Assembly (NCBI RefSeq): GCF_003024685.1
Contig: NZ_PYLQ01000006.1
Span: 62,001 to 126,000, forward strand
Length of the DNA stretch: 64,000 nucleotides
Origin: Faecalibacillus intestinalis
GTDB taxonomy: Bacteria; Bacillota_I; Bacilli_A; Erysipelotrichales; Coprobacillaceae
Direction of reading: 5' to 3'
In this document: positions 47,776 to 56,878 of the stretch, one piece after another
Layout of the letters: every line of letters begins with the position of its first letter
Position numbering within the stretch: the stretch's first letter is position 1
Notes under the pieces: generated by a model
Told to the model about the DNA's origin: nothing
Database searches by the model: none
The model's input: the letters and a program-made list of their open reading frames with translations, nothing else
Translations under genes and position numbers: made by a program

Positions 47776-48395
47776 TTTAATAAAGATGTATCAATGATTT
47801 GATAATTTGCACGATGAATATAAAGAGCTTTACCATCAATCATAAGCTTTGTCATTTTAGGTAGTTTTTTAGGTACTGACCAATAAACTTCATCTCCTGA
47901 GTAAGCTGTAATCGGTTGACCTAATTGAGACTTAATAACAACAACTCTTGATTTACCAAAGTAGTTTTTATATTTATTAATAATATTAGCAATATATGTA
48001 TTATTTGAAAGTTTTCCATTATCATTACTTTCTATGTCTTCTTGAGTAAAATCAACATTTGGTTCTAATCCTTTTTGAGTAAAGATACATGTATCTCCAC
48101 AAGATTCAATTTCTTGACCATCAATGGTAATGGTAATAACTGAAGATAATTCATATCCTGTAATAATACTTCCATCACTATCATAAGAAGTTGTTTCTAC
48201 AGGATTACCTTGAATATTTATTTTATCTCCTGTTGTTGTCATAACTCTTTTTCCATAGTTATCAAAGGTATCAATGGTATAACCATTACCAACAAGGTTT
48301 CCTTTAATATCATTGATCTTTGATTCAAACATGGCACATCCTGTTAAGCTTATAAGCATTATGCAAGATAGTAATACTGTGATTATTTTTTTCAT
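47772..48395 (-). CDS. DUF5052-like lipoprotein
   Basis: 207 aa. Signal peptide with lipobox SLTGC (Cys about residue 20). The exported part has GNLVGNGYTIDTFDNYGKRVMT and a CGDTC pair and ends YQIIDTSLLN, the typical DUF5052 features. AGGAG ribosome site. Surface lipoprotein of unknown role. Confidence 0.75.
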   Translation of the reverse strand: MKKIITVLLSCIMLISLTGCAMFESKINDIKGNLVGNGYTIDTFDNYGKRVMTTTGDKINIQGNPVETTSYDSDGSIITGYELSSVITITIDGQEIESCGDTCIFTQKGLEPNVDFTQEDIESNDNGKLSNNTYIANIINKYKNYFGKSRVVVIKSQLGQPITAYSGDEVYWSVPKKLPKMTKLMIDGKALYIHRANYQIIDTSLLN

Positions 48396-48478
48396 ATTCC
48401 CACTCCTTTTCTAAATTATAACAAATTTTTGTGCAGAGAACTTAAAAATACAGTAAAATATAAAAAGAGGTGAAATCC

Positions 48479-49366
48479 ATGTTACTTAAACAAATGAAGT
48501 ATTTTATCACAGTTGTTGATTTACATAGTTTTACAGAAGCAGCTGAACAATGTTTTATTTCACAATCAGCTATTTCCCAACAAATCAAAGCTTTAGAAAA
48601 GGAATTAGGGGTACGCTTATTTGAAAGAAGTAAAAGACAATTTTCTTTAACTGTGGCAGGAGAATATTTTTATCGTCATGGAAAAGTGCTCCTTGATGAA
48701 ATTGAAGATTTTAAAGAAGAAACAATTCGTCGAGGGGAAGACCAAGAATTAAACCTAACAATAGGTTATCCTAAAAATTTTAGTACCAATGAATTATTAG
48801 AAACAATTGTTGAATTTAAAAGAATTTATCCAGAAGTTAATATTTCAGTAGTCAGTGGTACACATGAGGAATTGTTTGAATTATTAGTTGATCATCGTAT
48901 TGATATGAAAATAAGTGAACAAAGAAGAACGTTTAATAAAGATTATTATAATGAAAACTTAAAAGAAAGTGTTTCTTTTATTGAAATCTCAACACTTTCT
49001 CCTTTATCTAAAAAAGAAGTTATTAGTGCTGATGATTTAAAGAATATATCTTGTATTTTAGTCGTCTCTAAAGATAGAGAAGATTCAGAAAGAGAATTTT
49101 TTGAAAAGTCATTAAATCTTTCGCATCGTTTTCTTTATGCAGATTCTTTAGAACAAGCTCGTTTAATGGTTGCTAGTCAAAGGGGTTATTTACCCGTTGA
49201 TCAAATAGGTCATTTAGATAAGCCTATGTCAGGAATTGAAAGAATTGAATTATCTTATAAAGGTAATCCTATTCAAAGAAATTATTTTGCTTGTTGGCCA
49301 AAAGATAAGACAAATTATTATATAGAAGAATTTGTAAAGATGTACAAAGAAGCATTAAATAAGTAA
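48479..49366 (+). CDS. LysR-type transcriptional regulator
   Basis: 295 aa; ATG behind AAGAGGTG. HTH (HSFTEAAEQCFISQSAISQQIKALEKELG), then the effector-binding domain. It precedes a redox operon (49450-53273) on the same strand, separated by about 80 bp with a hairpin GGAATTGAAA/TTTCAATTCC (about 49385-49408) and Ts, so it is probably transcribed separately but may control that operon. Confidence 0.9.
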   Translation: MLLKQMKYFITVVDLHSFTEAAEQCFISQSAISQQIKALEKELGVRLFERSKRQFSLTVAGEYFYRHGKVLLDEIEDFKEETIRRGEDQELNLTIGYPKNFSTNELLETIVEFKRIYPEVNISVVSGTHEELFELLVDHRIDMKISEQRRTFNKDYYNENLKESVSFIEISTLSPLSKKEVISADDLKNISCILVVSKDREDSEREFFEKSLNLSHRFLYADSLEQARLMVASQRGYLPVDQIGHLDKPMSGIERIELSYKGNPIQRNYFACWPKDKTNYYIEEFVKMYKEALNK

Positions 49367-49449
49367 AACTTATAAAGATGATTAGGAATTGAAATTGTTT
49401 CAATTCCTTCTTTTTTTTATCATATAAGTGGAAAAAGGAGTGAGTAATT

Positions 49450-50028
49450 ATGGCACAAGTTCTTGTTTTAATGAGTAGTCCAAGAAAGCATGGGAATACA
49501 GATCGATTAGCGAATGCTTTTATTAAAGGTGTAGAAGAAAATGGATATAGCACAGAAAAGATTTATGTCAATTATCAAAACATTAAACCTTGTTTAGGAT
49601 GTAATGTTTGTCAAAAGACAAATCAATGTGTACAAAAAGATGACATGCAAGAAATTTATGAAAAGATGTTAGAAGCAAAAGTCATTGTCTTTGCTTCACC
49701 GGTTTATTTTTATACATTTAATGCTTCAATGAAGTTATTAATTGATCGTACATTTGCGATTGAAAAAACAATTCATGACAAAGATTTCTATCTACTTACA
49801 ACAGGATTAGCTCCTGAAGAAAGTTATTTTAGAATCATTAAAGATACTTTCCAAAAGTATATTGATTGTTTAAGAGTTGGTGGTAATCGTTTTGTAGATT
49901 CTATTTTAGGTTTCCAAACAGGGAATAAAGATGATATTGAAAAAACAAATGCACTAGAAAAAGCATATAACATGGCAAAGGAGATAAAGATCAATGAGCA
50001 AGAGTTTAATAGTTTATTTTTCACATAA
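49450..50028 (+). CDS. NADPH-dependent FMN reductase (iron-sulfur flavoprotein-like)
   Basis: 192 aa, flavodoxin fold. FMN-phosphate loop SSPRKHGNTDRLA, CLGCNVCQ cysteines as in iron-sulfur flavoprotein relatives, and ASPVYFYTFNASMKLLIDR. AAAGGAG ribosome site. First gene of a five-gene redox operon; overlaps the next gene by 35 nt. Confidence 0.88.
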   Translation: MAQVLVLMSSPRKHGNTDRLANAFIKGVEENGYSTEKIYVNYQNIKPCLGCNVCQKTNQCVQKDDMQEIYEKMLEAKVIVFASPVYFYTFNASMKLLIDRTFAIEKTIHDKDFYLLTTGLAPEESYFRIIKDTFQKYIDCLRVGGNRFVDSILGFQTGNKDDIEKTNALEKAYNMAKEIKINEQEFNSLFFT

Positions 50029-50506
50029 TAAAGAAAATTATTTCTCGGGAAATATTGTTAATTTAGAAAAAGGGAATGTACAAGTCATTGCTGAAACATT
50101 ATCTACAATGATTGATGCAGATATTTATCAAATCAAAGAAGTGGATGCTTATCCATTTGATTATCATGAATGTACAAAGCGTGCAAGTGAAGAACTTAAA
50201 AACAATACTCGTCCCCAAATATTAGATCCATTAGAAAGTATTGATGAATACGATACGATTTATTTAGGATATCTAAATTGGTGGTCAACAATGCCAACGA
50301 TTGTTATGACATTTTTAGAAAGTTATGACTTTACCAATAAGCATATCTATCCGATTTGTAGCCATGAAGGAAGTGGTATGGGAAGAAGTGAAAGTGATTT
50401 AAAGAAACTTTGTCCAAATAGTATCCTTCATAAAGGCTTAAGTATTCATGGAAGTCATGTTGATGGATGTAGACAACAATTAGAAAGAGGATTAGGAGGA
50501 AAATAA
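49994..50506 (+). CDS. Flavodoxin
   Basis: 170 aa. Flavodoxin_4-type: LIVYFSHNKENY, NLEKGNVQVIAETL, LGYLNWWSTMPTIVMTFLE and ICSHEGSGMGRSE. Ribosome site AAGGAG inside the preceding gene. Probable electron carrier for the neighbouring oxidoreductases. Confidence 0.88.
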   Translation: MSKSLIVYFSHNKENYFSGNIVNLEKGNVQVIAETLSTMIDADIYQIKEVDAYPFDYHECTKRASEELKNNTRPQILDPLESIDEYDTIYLGYLNWWSTMPTIVMTFLESYDFTNKHIYPICSHEGSGMGRSESDLKKLCPNSILHKGLSIHGSHVDGCRQQLERGLGGK

Positions 50507-50507
50507 A

Positions 50508-51254
50508 ATGACAGATAACGCTAAAAATTACCATGAAAAAATGTTTCCAGGGTATGTTTCAGATTTTTTAAGAACAGATCCTGAATTTATTGAAGCTTTT
50601 GATAACTTCGCATTTGATGAAGTTGTAAATCAAGATGATTTAGATGATAAAACTAGATTTATTTCAATTCTTGCAGTTTTATTAGGATGCCAAGGAATTG
50701 ACGAATTTAAAGGAATGTTGAAAGCAGCATATAATTTTGGAGTAACTCCAGTAGAAATGAAAGAAATTGTTTATCAAGCTGTTGCTTATTTAGGAATTGG
50801 GAGAGTTTTTCCTTTCTTAAAAGCTGTGAATAGTTTTATTGAAGAGACTTTAGGTTTACAACTTCCATTAGAAAATCAAAATGATCCTAATACCAATCGT
50901 TTAGAAAAAGGAGAGCAAGCACAAGTAGCAATCTTTGGTGAAGAAATGAGAGGATATGCGACAAGTGGTGATCCTAAAACAGTGCATATTCGTAAATGGC
51001 TTACAGATAACTGTTTTGGAGATTACTACACAAGAAGTGGTTTAGATTATAAACAAAGAGAAATGATTACTTTCTGTTTCTTATATGCACAAGGTGGATG
51101 CAAGCCACAAGCCATTGCCCATGCCAAAGCGAATATAAGATTAGGAAATGATGAAGCATTTTTAATTAAAGTCGTTTCACAAAATGTTCCTTTTGTAGGA
51201 TATCCAAGAAGTTTAAATGCCATTGATTGTATAGAAAAGGCAGGTAAAGAATAA
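50508..51254 (+). CDS. Carboxymuconolactone decarboxylase-family protein, two domains
   Basis: 248 aa, two CMD/AhpD-like helical domains: the first with LLGCQGIDEFKGMLKAAYNFGVTPVEMKEI, the second with REMITFCFLYAQGGCKPQAIAHAKANIRLG. The CxxC peroxidase pair of AhpD is absent; a single Cys remains in each. AGGAGG ribosome site. In such operons these proteins accompany flavodoxins and dehydrogenases; exact reaction unknown. Confidence 0.85.
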   Translation: MTDNAKNYHEKMFPGYVSDFLRTDPEFIEAFDNFAFDEVVNQDDLDDKTRFISILAVLLGCQGIDEFKGMLKAAYNFGVTPVEMKEIVYQAVAYLGIGRVFPFLKAVNSFIEETLGLQLPLENQNDPNTNRLEKGEQAQVAIFGEEMRGYATSGDPKTVHIRKWLTDNCFGDYYTRSGLDYKQREMITFCFLYAQGGCKPQAIAHAKANIRLGNDEAFLIKVVSQNVPFVGYPRSLNAIDCIEKAGKE

Positions 51255-52090
51255 TGAAAGAAGTTATGATTGTTGTTGGTGCTGGTCAAATCAGTATGGC
51301 GATTGCTAGAAGAATGGGTGCCGGTAAGAAAATTATTCTAGGTGATAAGAATATTGAAAACGCTAAAAATATTCAAAAGACAATGGTGGATGCAGGATTT
51401 GATGTTGAAGTTATAGAAATGGATTTATCAAGTAGACAAGATATTTTAAAAATGATTGAAACAGCTAAAAGCTATGGAAAAATCAAAATGCTTGTCAATG
51501 GCGCAGGGGTTTCGCCTTCACAAGCACCAATTGAAGCGATTTTAAAAGTCGATCTTTATGGAACAGCTGTTTTATTAGAAGAAGTCGGAAAAGTTATTGA
51601 AGAAGGTGGCGTTGGTGTGACAATTTCTAGTCAATCAGGTTTCCGTATGAAACAACTTACAGCTTTAGAAGATGAACAACTTGCTTGTACACCAACTGAA
51701 GAATTATTAGACTTAGAAATCTTACAACCAGAAAATATTAAAGATACATTACATGCTTATCAATTAGCAAAACGATGTAATGAAAAACGTGTGATGGCTG
51801 AATCTGTTAAATGGGGACAACGTGGTGCAAGAATCAACGCTATTGCCCCAGGTATTATTGTAACACCGCTTGCTATTGATGAATTTAATGGACCAAGGGG
51901 AGATTTCTATAAAAATATGTTTGCTAAATGTCCAGCAGGTAGACCAGGAACTGCGAATGAAGTTGCAAATGTAGCTGAATTATTAATGAGTGATAAAGGT
52001 GCATTTATTACAGGGTCAACATTTTTAATGGATGGTGGAGCAACATCTTCTTATTACTATGGGCCTTTAAAACCAGAAGGAGGAAAATAA
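51254..52090 (+). CDS. Short-chain dehydrogenase/reductase
   Basis: 278 aa. Rossmann start VVGAGQISMAIARRMG, NAG-type motif LVNGAGVSP, catalytic Ser/Tyr/Lys in TISSQSG and the AYQLAKR segment, and C-terminal MDGGATSSYY. ATG overlaps the previous stop (TAATGA). Oxidoreductase of unknown substrate, about 25-30 residues longer than a minimal SDR, with an insertion around residues 130-165. Confidence 0.88.
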   Translation: MKEVMIVVGAGQISMAIARRMGAGKKIILGDKNIENAKNIQKTMVDAGFDVEVIEMDLSSRQDILKMIETAKSYGKIKMLVNGAGVSPSQAPIEAILKVDLYGTAVLLEEVGKVIEEGGVGVTISSQSGFRMKQLTALEDEQLACTPTEELLDLEILQPENIKDTLHAYQLAKRCNEKRVMAESVKWGQRGARINAIAPGIIVTPLAIDEFNGPRGDFYKNMFAKCPAGRPGTANEVANVAELLMSDKGAFITGSTFLMDGGATSSYYYGPLKPEGGK

Positions 52091-52091
52091 A

Positions 52092-53273
52092 ATGAACGAT
52101 TTTCAATTTCAAAACACAACAAAAGTTTATTTTGGTAAAGACCAATTAGGTCATTTACATGAAGAAGTATTAAAATATGGTAAAAGTGTACTTGTTGTTT
52201 ATGGAGGAGGTTCTATTAAAAAAATAGGACTTTATGATAAAGTCATGAAAGAATTAAAAGAAAATAATATTGAAGTTTATGAACTTGCAGGTGTGGAACC
52301 AAATCCAAGACATACAACTGTCAATAAAGGTGCAAAAATTTGTAAAGATAATCATATTACATCCATTCTTGGTATTGGTGGTGGTTCAACAATCGATGCC
52401 TCTAAAGCCATTGCGGCTTTAACACTTGCTGATACAGATAATATTTGGGATTTAGTAGAAAAGAAAGTAGCGTGGAATAATGCCTTACCCGTACTAGCAA
52501 TGCCTACAATTGCTTCAACAGGAAGTGAAATGGATAAATCATGTGTGATTGCTAATGTTGAAAAAGGTGTTAAAAGTGGTATTAATGGGGATATCTTAAG
52601 ACCTAAAGCAGCTTTCCTTGATCCAACAAATACATTTAGTGTTTCAGCTAAACAAACAGCATGTGGGGGATTTGATATTATGGCTCACTTATTTGATATG
52701 AACTATTTTGTTAATAGCGATAAATACCCATTACAATTCAATGTTGTAGAAACATTATTAAGAACAGTTCGCCAACAATTACCAATTGCTGTTGAAGAAC
52801 CAGAAAACTATTCAGCTAGAGCAACAATGTTATGGGCTGCTTCATGGGCTTTAAATAGTTTTTGTACATCAGGATACAAAACACAAGCTCAACTTCATGC
52901 GCTTGAACAATTCTCATCAACTTATGATATGACTCATGGTTTAGCTCTTGCTATCATTACCCCTAAATGGATGACTTATTTATTAAACAAAGATGAAACT
53001 GTTGTTGAAGATTTTGCTCGTTTTGGTTTAAATGTGATGGGTATTCAAGATCAAGGTGATGACATGGCTAATGCAAAAGCAGGAATTGAAGCTTTACAAA
53101 ACTTTATTAAAGATGAACTTCATTTACCTACATCATTAAGTGAAGTAGGAATTAATGATGAAAAATTTGATGAGTTGAAAGTAAAAGCTTGCTATGGTCA
53201 AGATGCATTACCTAGAGCTTATCGATCATTAAGTCAAAAAGATTGTTTGAATATTTATAAAATGTGTTTATAA
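52092..53273 (+). CDS. Iron-containing alcohol dehydrogenase (BDH type)
   Basis: 393 aa. VYGGGSIKKIGLYD, GIGGGSTIDASKA (NAD(P) loop), PTIASTGSEMD, and the metal site with FDIMAHLFD and MTHGLALAIITPKWM. Closest in pattern to butanol dehydrogenases. AGGAGG ribosome site. Last gene of the redox operon; a short GGAAGA...TCTTCC hairpin with Ts follows (about 53274-53298). Confidence 0.93.
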   Translation: MNDFQFQNTTKVYFGKDQLGHLHEEVLKYGKSVLVVYGGGSIKKIGLYDKVMKELKENNIEVYELAGVEPNPRHTTVNKGAKICKDNHITSILGIGGGSTIDASKAIAALTLADTDNIWDLVEKKVAWNNALPVLAMPTIASTGSEMDKSCVIANVEKGVKSGINGDILRPKAAFLDPTNTFSVSAKQTACGGFDIMAHLFDMNYFVNSDKYPLQFNVVETLLRTVRQQLPIAVEEPENYSARATMLWAASWALNSFCTSGYKTQAQLHALEQFSSTYDMTHGLALAIITPKWMTYLLNKDETVVEDFARFGLNVMGIQDQGDDMANAKAGIEALQNFIKDELHLPTSLSEVGINDEKFDELKVKACYGQDALPRAYRSLSQKDCLNIYKMCL

Positions 53274-53325
53274 AGGAAGATTCGTTCTTCCTTTTTGTTT
53301 ATAATAAAGTAAAGGAGAGATGACT

Positions 53326-53586
53326 ATGAATAATGTTGTTAATTTTAAAATGATTCTCGAAATCAATCAATTACTTAAACAAAATAATATAGAATATTCG
53401 ATTCATGGTGTTGGTGGATGTACATGTTGTGGTTTAGAACTTAGACAAGAAGGGAAAAGTTATCCTACAGATAAGATTTTAGAAGTTATTAATGGCTATT
53501 TAAAAAATCATTGGATTTATGTTCAAGAAAATAAATATCAACCAGGATTTCTTACAATTCATTCAAAATTTGATAAAAAACCTTGA
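53326..53586 (+). CDS. Small protein with CxCC motif
   Basis: 86 aa; ATG behind GGAGAG. The centre has GVGGCTCCGLELRQEG, a closely spaced Cys cluster followed by a short alpha/beta remainder. It could bind metal or act in thiol chemistry. I do not recognise the family with certainty. It lies between the dehydrogenase operon and a MerR gene on the same strand. Confidence 0.6.
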   Translation: MNNVVNFKMILEINQLLKQNNIEYSIHGVGGCTCCGLELRQEGKSYPTDKILEVINGYLKNHWIYVQENKYQPGFLTIHSKFDKKP

Positions 53587-53613
53587 CTAAAAAGTTACTC
53601 TATAGTGTTAGAT
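53583..53613 (+). promoter_or_regulatory. MerR-type promoter with 19-bp spacer
   Basis: TTGACT (53583-53588), 19 nt, TTAGAT (53608-53613), starting inside the end of the small CxCC gene; directly upstream of the MerR gene it would autoregulate. Confidence 0.6.
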
Positions 53614-53637
53614 GAAGTTAAGGAAGGGGTGTTATAT

Positions 53638-54660
53638 ATGAAAACACACGAATTAGAAAAGGAATTAGGAATTTCAAAACATACAATCTTCTATTATGAA
53701 AAAGAAGGAATCGTTACACCACAAAGAGATGATAATGGTTATCGTAGTTATAGCCAAGATGATTTACAAAAACTCATCATGGTAAAATTCTTACGTAACT
53801 TAAATATTTCGATTGATGATGTAAAAGCAATCTTAAACAATGAACTTGATTTTAAAGAATGTTTAGAAATCAATCAGATTCATTTAGAAAAACAAATTAA
53901 AAGCTTAGAAGAAGTTCAAGAAAATATAGAAATGTATGTAAGAAAAGATCTACCAATGTTACCAGCTTTACAACAAATCCAAAGAGAAGTGAAGAATTAT
54001 AAATTAGGTTATCAAAAAACAACAGATATTGTATCTCTTGGAAGAAGACTTACAAAGAAACTTGCTATTAAAAAATTCTTATATAAATTTATACCAACAT
54101 TATTAATTGTACTATTCATTAGTGCACCATCTACAACAACTGTACAAAAAATAATATTTGTGATTTTTATTTCATTATTAATTACAACTGGTTTTATTGC
54201 TGCTGATTTCCAGTTTTCACAATTATGGTTAAGATTACCACTTGATCAAACAAGAAATCAATCGGTAGAGTTTTTAAATGATCGTATTCGTTATTATCAA
54301 TTTAAAGGTTATATAGATAATGTAAAATATTTTTATTCTGTTTTATTGGGTAAAGAAGATAAATTTATAAAGGAATATAAATATGAAGATATTCAAAGTG
54401 TAGAACTTCTTTTAAAACATCGTTATGAAAATTATGGAACACCGATTGCGAGAGATTGGTATGTTCTTGATTATCGTTTTGAATTTAAAGATGGAAATCA
54501 CTTCTACTTCTATTGGCCTTTTACTATTGATGATGATGCACGTTTTATTGGAATGATTTTAGATGAAAAGGTAGAAAATGTTATCGATAAGAATCATGTT
54601 ATTGATGCCTTGAAGAATGGTATTCATTTAAATGATTATGTAAAAACGACTGAAAATTAA
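53638..54660 (+). CDS. MerR-family regulator with membrane-spanning C-terminal part
   Basis: 340 aa; ATG behind GGAAGGGGTG. MerR HTH (LEKELGISKHTIFYYEKEGIV, NGYRSYSQDDLQK), coiled coil to about residue 110, then two membrane helices (LYKFIPTLLIVLFISA and IIFVIFISLLITTGFIAA, about 135-185) and a C-terminal beta-rich domain (KYEDIQSVELLL...). A membrane-tethered MerR is unusual; family members with such tails exist in Firmicutes. Signal and target unknown. Confidence 0.82.
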   Translation: MKTHELEKELGISKHTIFYYEKEGIVTPQRDDNGYRSYSQDDLQKLIMVKFLRNLNISIDDVKAILNNELDFKECLEINQIHLEKQIKSLEEVQENIEMYVRKDLPMLPALQQIQREVKNYKLGYQKTTDIVSLGRRLTKKLAIKKFLYKFIPTLLIVLFISAPSTTTVQKIIFVIFISLLITTGFIAADFQFSQLWLRLPLDQTRNQSVEFLNDRIRYYQFKGYIDNVKYFYSVLLGKEDKFIKEYKYEDIQSVELLLKHRYENYGTPIARDWYVLDYRFEFKDGNHFYFYWPFTIDDDARFIGMILDEKVENVIDKNHVIDALKNGIHLNDYVKTTEN

Positions 54661-55349
54661 TTCAGCCGTTTTTCAATGAAATTATTGATAGCTTTTACAG
54701 TTTGGTTTTGTTGCTCTTTACGTGAAATAGTTGCTTTAGCATCACCTTTTTGATGACCGTAGTTACCAAAGTTTGCATGATTTCCACCTTTGATGACAAC
54801 GATATTTCTTTTATAATCAATTTTCTTTTTAACACTTGTATTTAAAGAACCATAAATAGTAAGTGCATCTTTATCTGATACATCTCCATAAATATAAGAA
54901 CCCAATAGAATTAAACCATCTACTTTATCTTTATTTTTAGAAACATAGGAAGAAGCCATAGCTCCACCCATTGAATGACCACATATGTACCAATGTTTTA
55001 TATTTGGATATTGATTAATAATTTTATTAGCTGCATTTTTATTAAAGATAGCCATGTTAAAAGGCATCTTTAATAAATAACAGTTATAGCCTTTGTTTGT
55101 TAAATGTTTTAATAAAGGCAAATAGGCTGTATTTTCTACTTTGGCTCCAGGATAAAAGATAATACCTACATCACTTTTCTTTTCAGGAGTTAGTGTAATA
55201 AGATTTGAATTTACTTTTTCCACATTTTTATGATTTAAAATTTCTAGGGCATCGTTTTGTGCGTGATAATAATCATTGACATAAATGCCAAAACCACCCA
55301 TACAAAGAATTAAAATGATGGATAGTGTCATTAATATTTTCTTTTTCAT
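54657..55349 (-). CDS. Membrane-anchored alpha/beta hydrolase
   Basis: 230 aa; ATG at 55349 (an in-frame TTG lies 9 nt upstream). N-terminal helix (ILMTLSIILILCMGGFGIYV), then an alpha/beta-hydrolase_5-like domain: GIIFYPGAKVE, nucleophile elbow GHSMGG, Asp region DGLILLGS and the His in GGNHANFGNYG. Extracellular hydrolase. Its end overlaps the MerR gene on the other strand by 4 nt; its start overlaps nothing but follows the next MerR gene closely. Confidence 0.82.
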   Translation of the reverse strand: MKKKILMTLSIILILCMGGFGIYVNDYYHAQNDALEILNHKNVEKVNSNLITLTPEKKSDVGIIFYPGAKVENTAYLPLLKHLTNKGYNCYLLKMPFNMAIFNKNAANKIINQYPNIKHWYICGHSMGGAMASSYVSKNKDKVDGLILLGSYIYGDVSDKDALTIYGSLNTSVKKKIDYKRNIVVIKGGNHANFGNYGHQKGDAKATISRKEQQNQTVKAINNFIEKRLN

Positions 55350-55351
55350 CT

Positions 55352-55795
55352 CTAACAATCCTCATGACTATGTTGATAGTATTGTTGAATTTGTGGTGGA
55401 AGTTGTTCAAAAGAAAGAGCTTGAACATAACCTTCATCTTCTTTTTCAATGGCTTGATCATAATACCAACATTTATAATTAAGCATTGAAAGTACTTTTT
55501 GAAGTTTTTCCATTTCTTGTAATACTTCTTCTTTTTGTTTAACAAAGATTTCTTTTCTTTGTTTTAAAGTAGAATTTCCTAAAGAACATAGGTTCATATA
55601 TTCTTTAATATCTTTGATTTCTAAACCAGATCTTTTTAAACAATCAATTACACGTAAGGTTTCTATTTCATTTTCACTAAATTTTCTTACCCCATTTACT
55701 CTTTTTAAATGAGGAAATAAACCTTCTTTATCATAGTAACGTAATGTAGAAATAGGTAAGTCAAACATTTTTGATATTTCACCAATAGAATACAT
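55352..55795 (-). CDS. MerR-family regulator
   Basis: 147 aa. HTH (ISKMFDLPISTLRYYDKEGLF, NGVRKFSENEIETL), coiled coil, and a C-terminal part with CWYYDQAIEKEDE. Divergent from the flavoprotein gene at 55887; the perfect dyad ACCTAAA-N6-TTTAGGT lies between. Probably activates that gene and restrains itself. Belongs to the group regulating aldehyde/oxidant-responsive reductases. Confidence 0.9.
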   Translation of the reverse strand: MYSIGEISKMFDLPISTLRYYDKEGLFPHLKRVNGVRKFSENEIETLRVIDCLKRSGLEIKDIKEYMNLCSLGNSTLKQRKEIFVKQKEEVLQEMEKLQKVLSMLNYKCWYYDQAIEKEDEGYVQALSFEQLPPQIQQYYQHSHEDC

Positions 55796-55810
55796 TTTTA
55801 GTTCCTCCTC

Positions 55811-55841
55811 TTGACCTAAAGTTAAGTTTAGGTATTACTAT
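55811..55841 (+). promoter_or_regulatory. MerR-controlled promoter with perfect operator
   Basis: TTGACC (55811-55816), 19-nt spacer, TACTAT (55836-55841). The operator ACCTAAA (55814-55820) GTTAAG TTTAGGT (55827-55833) fills the spacer, the classical MerR arrangement. Confidence 0.85.
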
Positions 55842-55886
55842 TAATTTATCATAGAATATAATAATATTCAAATGGAGGAAAAGAAG

Positions 55887-56429
55887 ATGGCTAAAAAAAT
55901 ATGTGTTATTAAAACAAGTTTAAGATTAAATAGTAATTCTGATCAACTTGCTGATGCTTTTATTCAAAGCGCAAAAGAAAGTGGCAATGATGTAATAGAA
56001 ATCAGTTTAAAAGATAAAAAGATTGCTTTTTGTAAAGGGTGTTTAGGTTGTCAAAAATTGGGACATTGTGTAATAGATGATGATGCTAATATTATTACTG
56101 AAAAAATTAAACAAGCAGATGTTATTGTATGGGCAACACCTATTTATTATTATGAAATGTCAGGACAAATGAAAGTCATGATTGATCGAGCTAATTCTCT
56201 TTATACATCTAATTATCAATTTAGAGATGTTTATTTACTCTCAACAGCTGCTGAAAATGAAGAAGGGGTAGATAAACGTGCTATCAATGGTTTGAAAGGA
56301 TGGGTTAATTGTTATCCTAAAGCCCACTTTGTAGGAAGTGTATTTGCAGGTGGTGTTGATATTCCTAATAGTATTAAAGATCATCCTGCCTTAAAGAAAG
56401 CTTATGAAATGGGAAGAGCGATACAATAA
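55887..56429 (+). CDS. NADPH-dependent FMN reductase-family flavoprotein
   Basis: 180 aa; ATG behind GGAGGAAAAGAAG. Flavodoxin-like, IKTSLRLNSNSDQLADAF, CKGCLGCQ cysteines and ATPIYYYEMSGQMKVMIDR. Paralogue in type of the protein at 49450. First gene of an operon under the MerR dyad promoter; last codon overlaps the next ATG. Confidence 0.88.
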   Translation: MAKKICVIKTSLRLNSNSDQLADAFIQSAKESGNDVIEISLKDKKIAFCKGCLGCQKLGHCVIDDDANIITEKIKQADVIVWATPIYYYEMSGQMKVMIDRANSLYTSNYQFRDVYLLSTAAENEEGVDKRAINGLKGWVNCYPKAHFVGSVFAGGVDIPNSIKDHPALKKAYEMGRAIQ

Positions 56430-56875
56430 TGAAAAGGATTATTTTAGTATTCGTTATAATTGCAGGTTTATTTCTTTTTGCAAATAAACCAATTCATCAA
56501 AAAAGTATAGAAAAAGAATGGGGAAGAGAAATAATGAAATTAGAAGTTAATGGTTATACATTTGAAATAGAGTTAGAAAACAATACAAGTGCAAAAGCAT
56601 TTAAAGAATATGTTTCTAAAGAAAAAAGAGTACTTTCTTTAGATGATTATGGAAACTTTGAAAAAGTAGGAGATTTAGGCACATCATTACCTCGTAATGA
56701 TGAGACAATAACTACAAAAGAGGGAGATATTATTTTATATTTAGGTAATAAATTATGTCTTTATTATAATCAAAATACATGGGATTTTACAAAATTAGGT
56801 CATGTTAAAGATACAACACATTTAAAAGAAGCGATAGGGGAAGGAAGTGTAACTGTTACACTTTATATGGAGTAA
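56429..56875 (+). CDS. Membrane-anchored cyclophilin-like protein
   Basis: 148 aa. N-terminal helix (IILVFVIIAGLFLFA), then a cyclophilin-like beta-barrel domain (MKLEVNGYTFEIELENNTSAKAF..., GDLGTSLPRND, GDIILYLGNKLCLYYNQN) as in secreted Firmicute proteins of the Cyclophil_like family. No evidence for isomerase activity. Overlaps the preceding reductase gene. Confidence 0.8.
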   Translation: MKRIILVFVIIAGLFLFANKPIHQKSIEKEWGREIMKLEVNGYTFEIELENNTSAKAFKEYVSKEKRVLSLDDYGNFEKVGDLGTSLPRNDETITTKEGDIILYLGNKLCLYYNQNTWDFTKLGHVKDTTHLKEAIGEGSVTVTLYME

Positions 56876-56878
56876 AAA

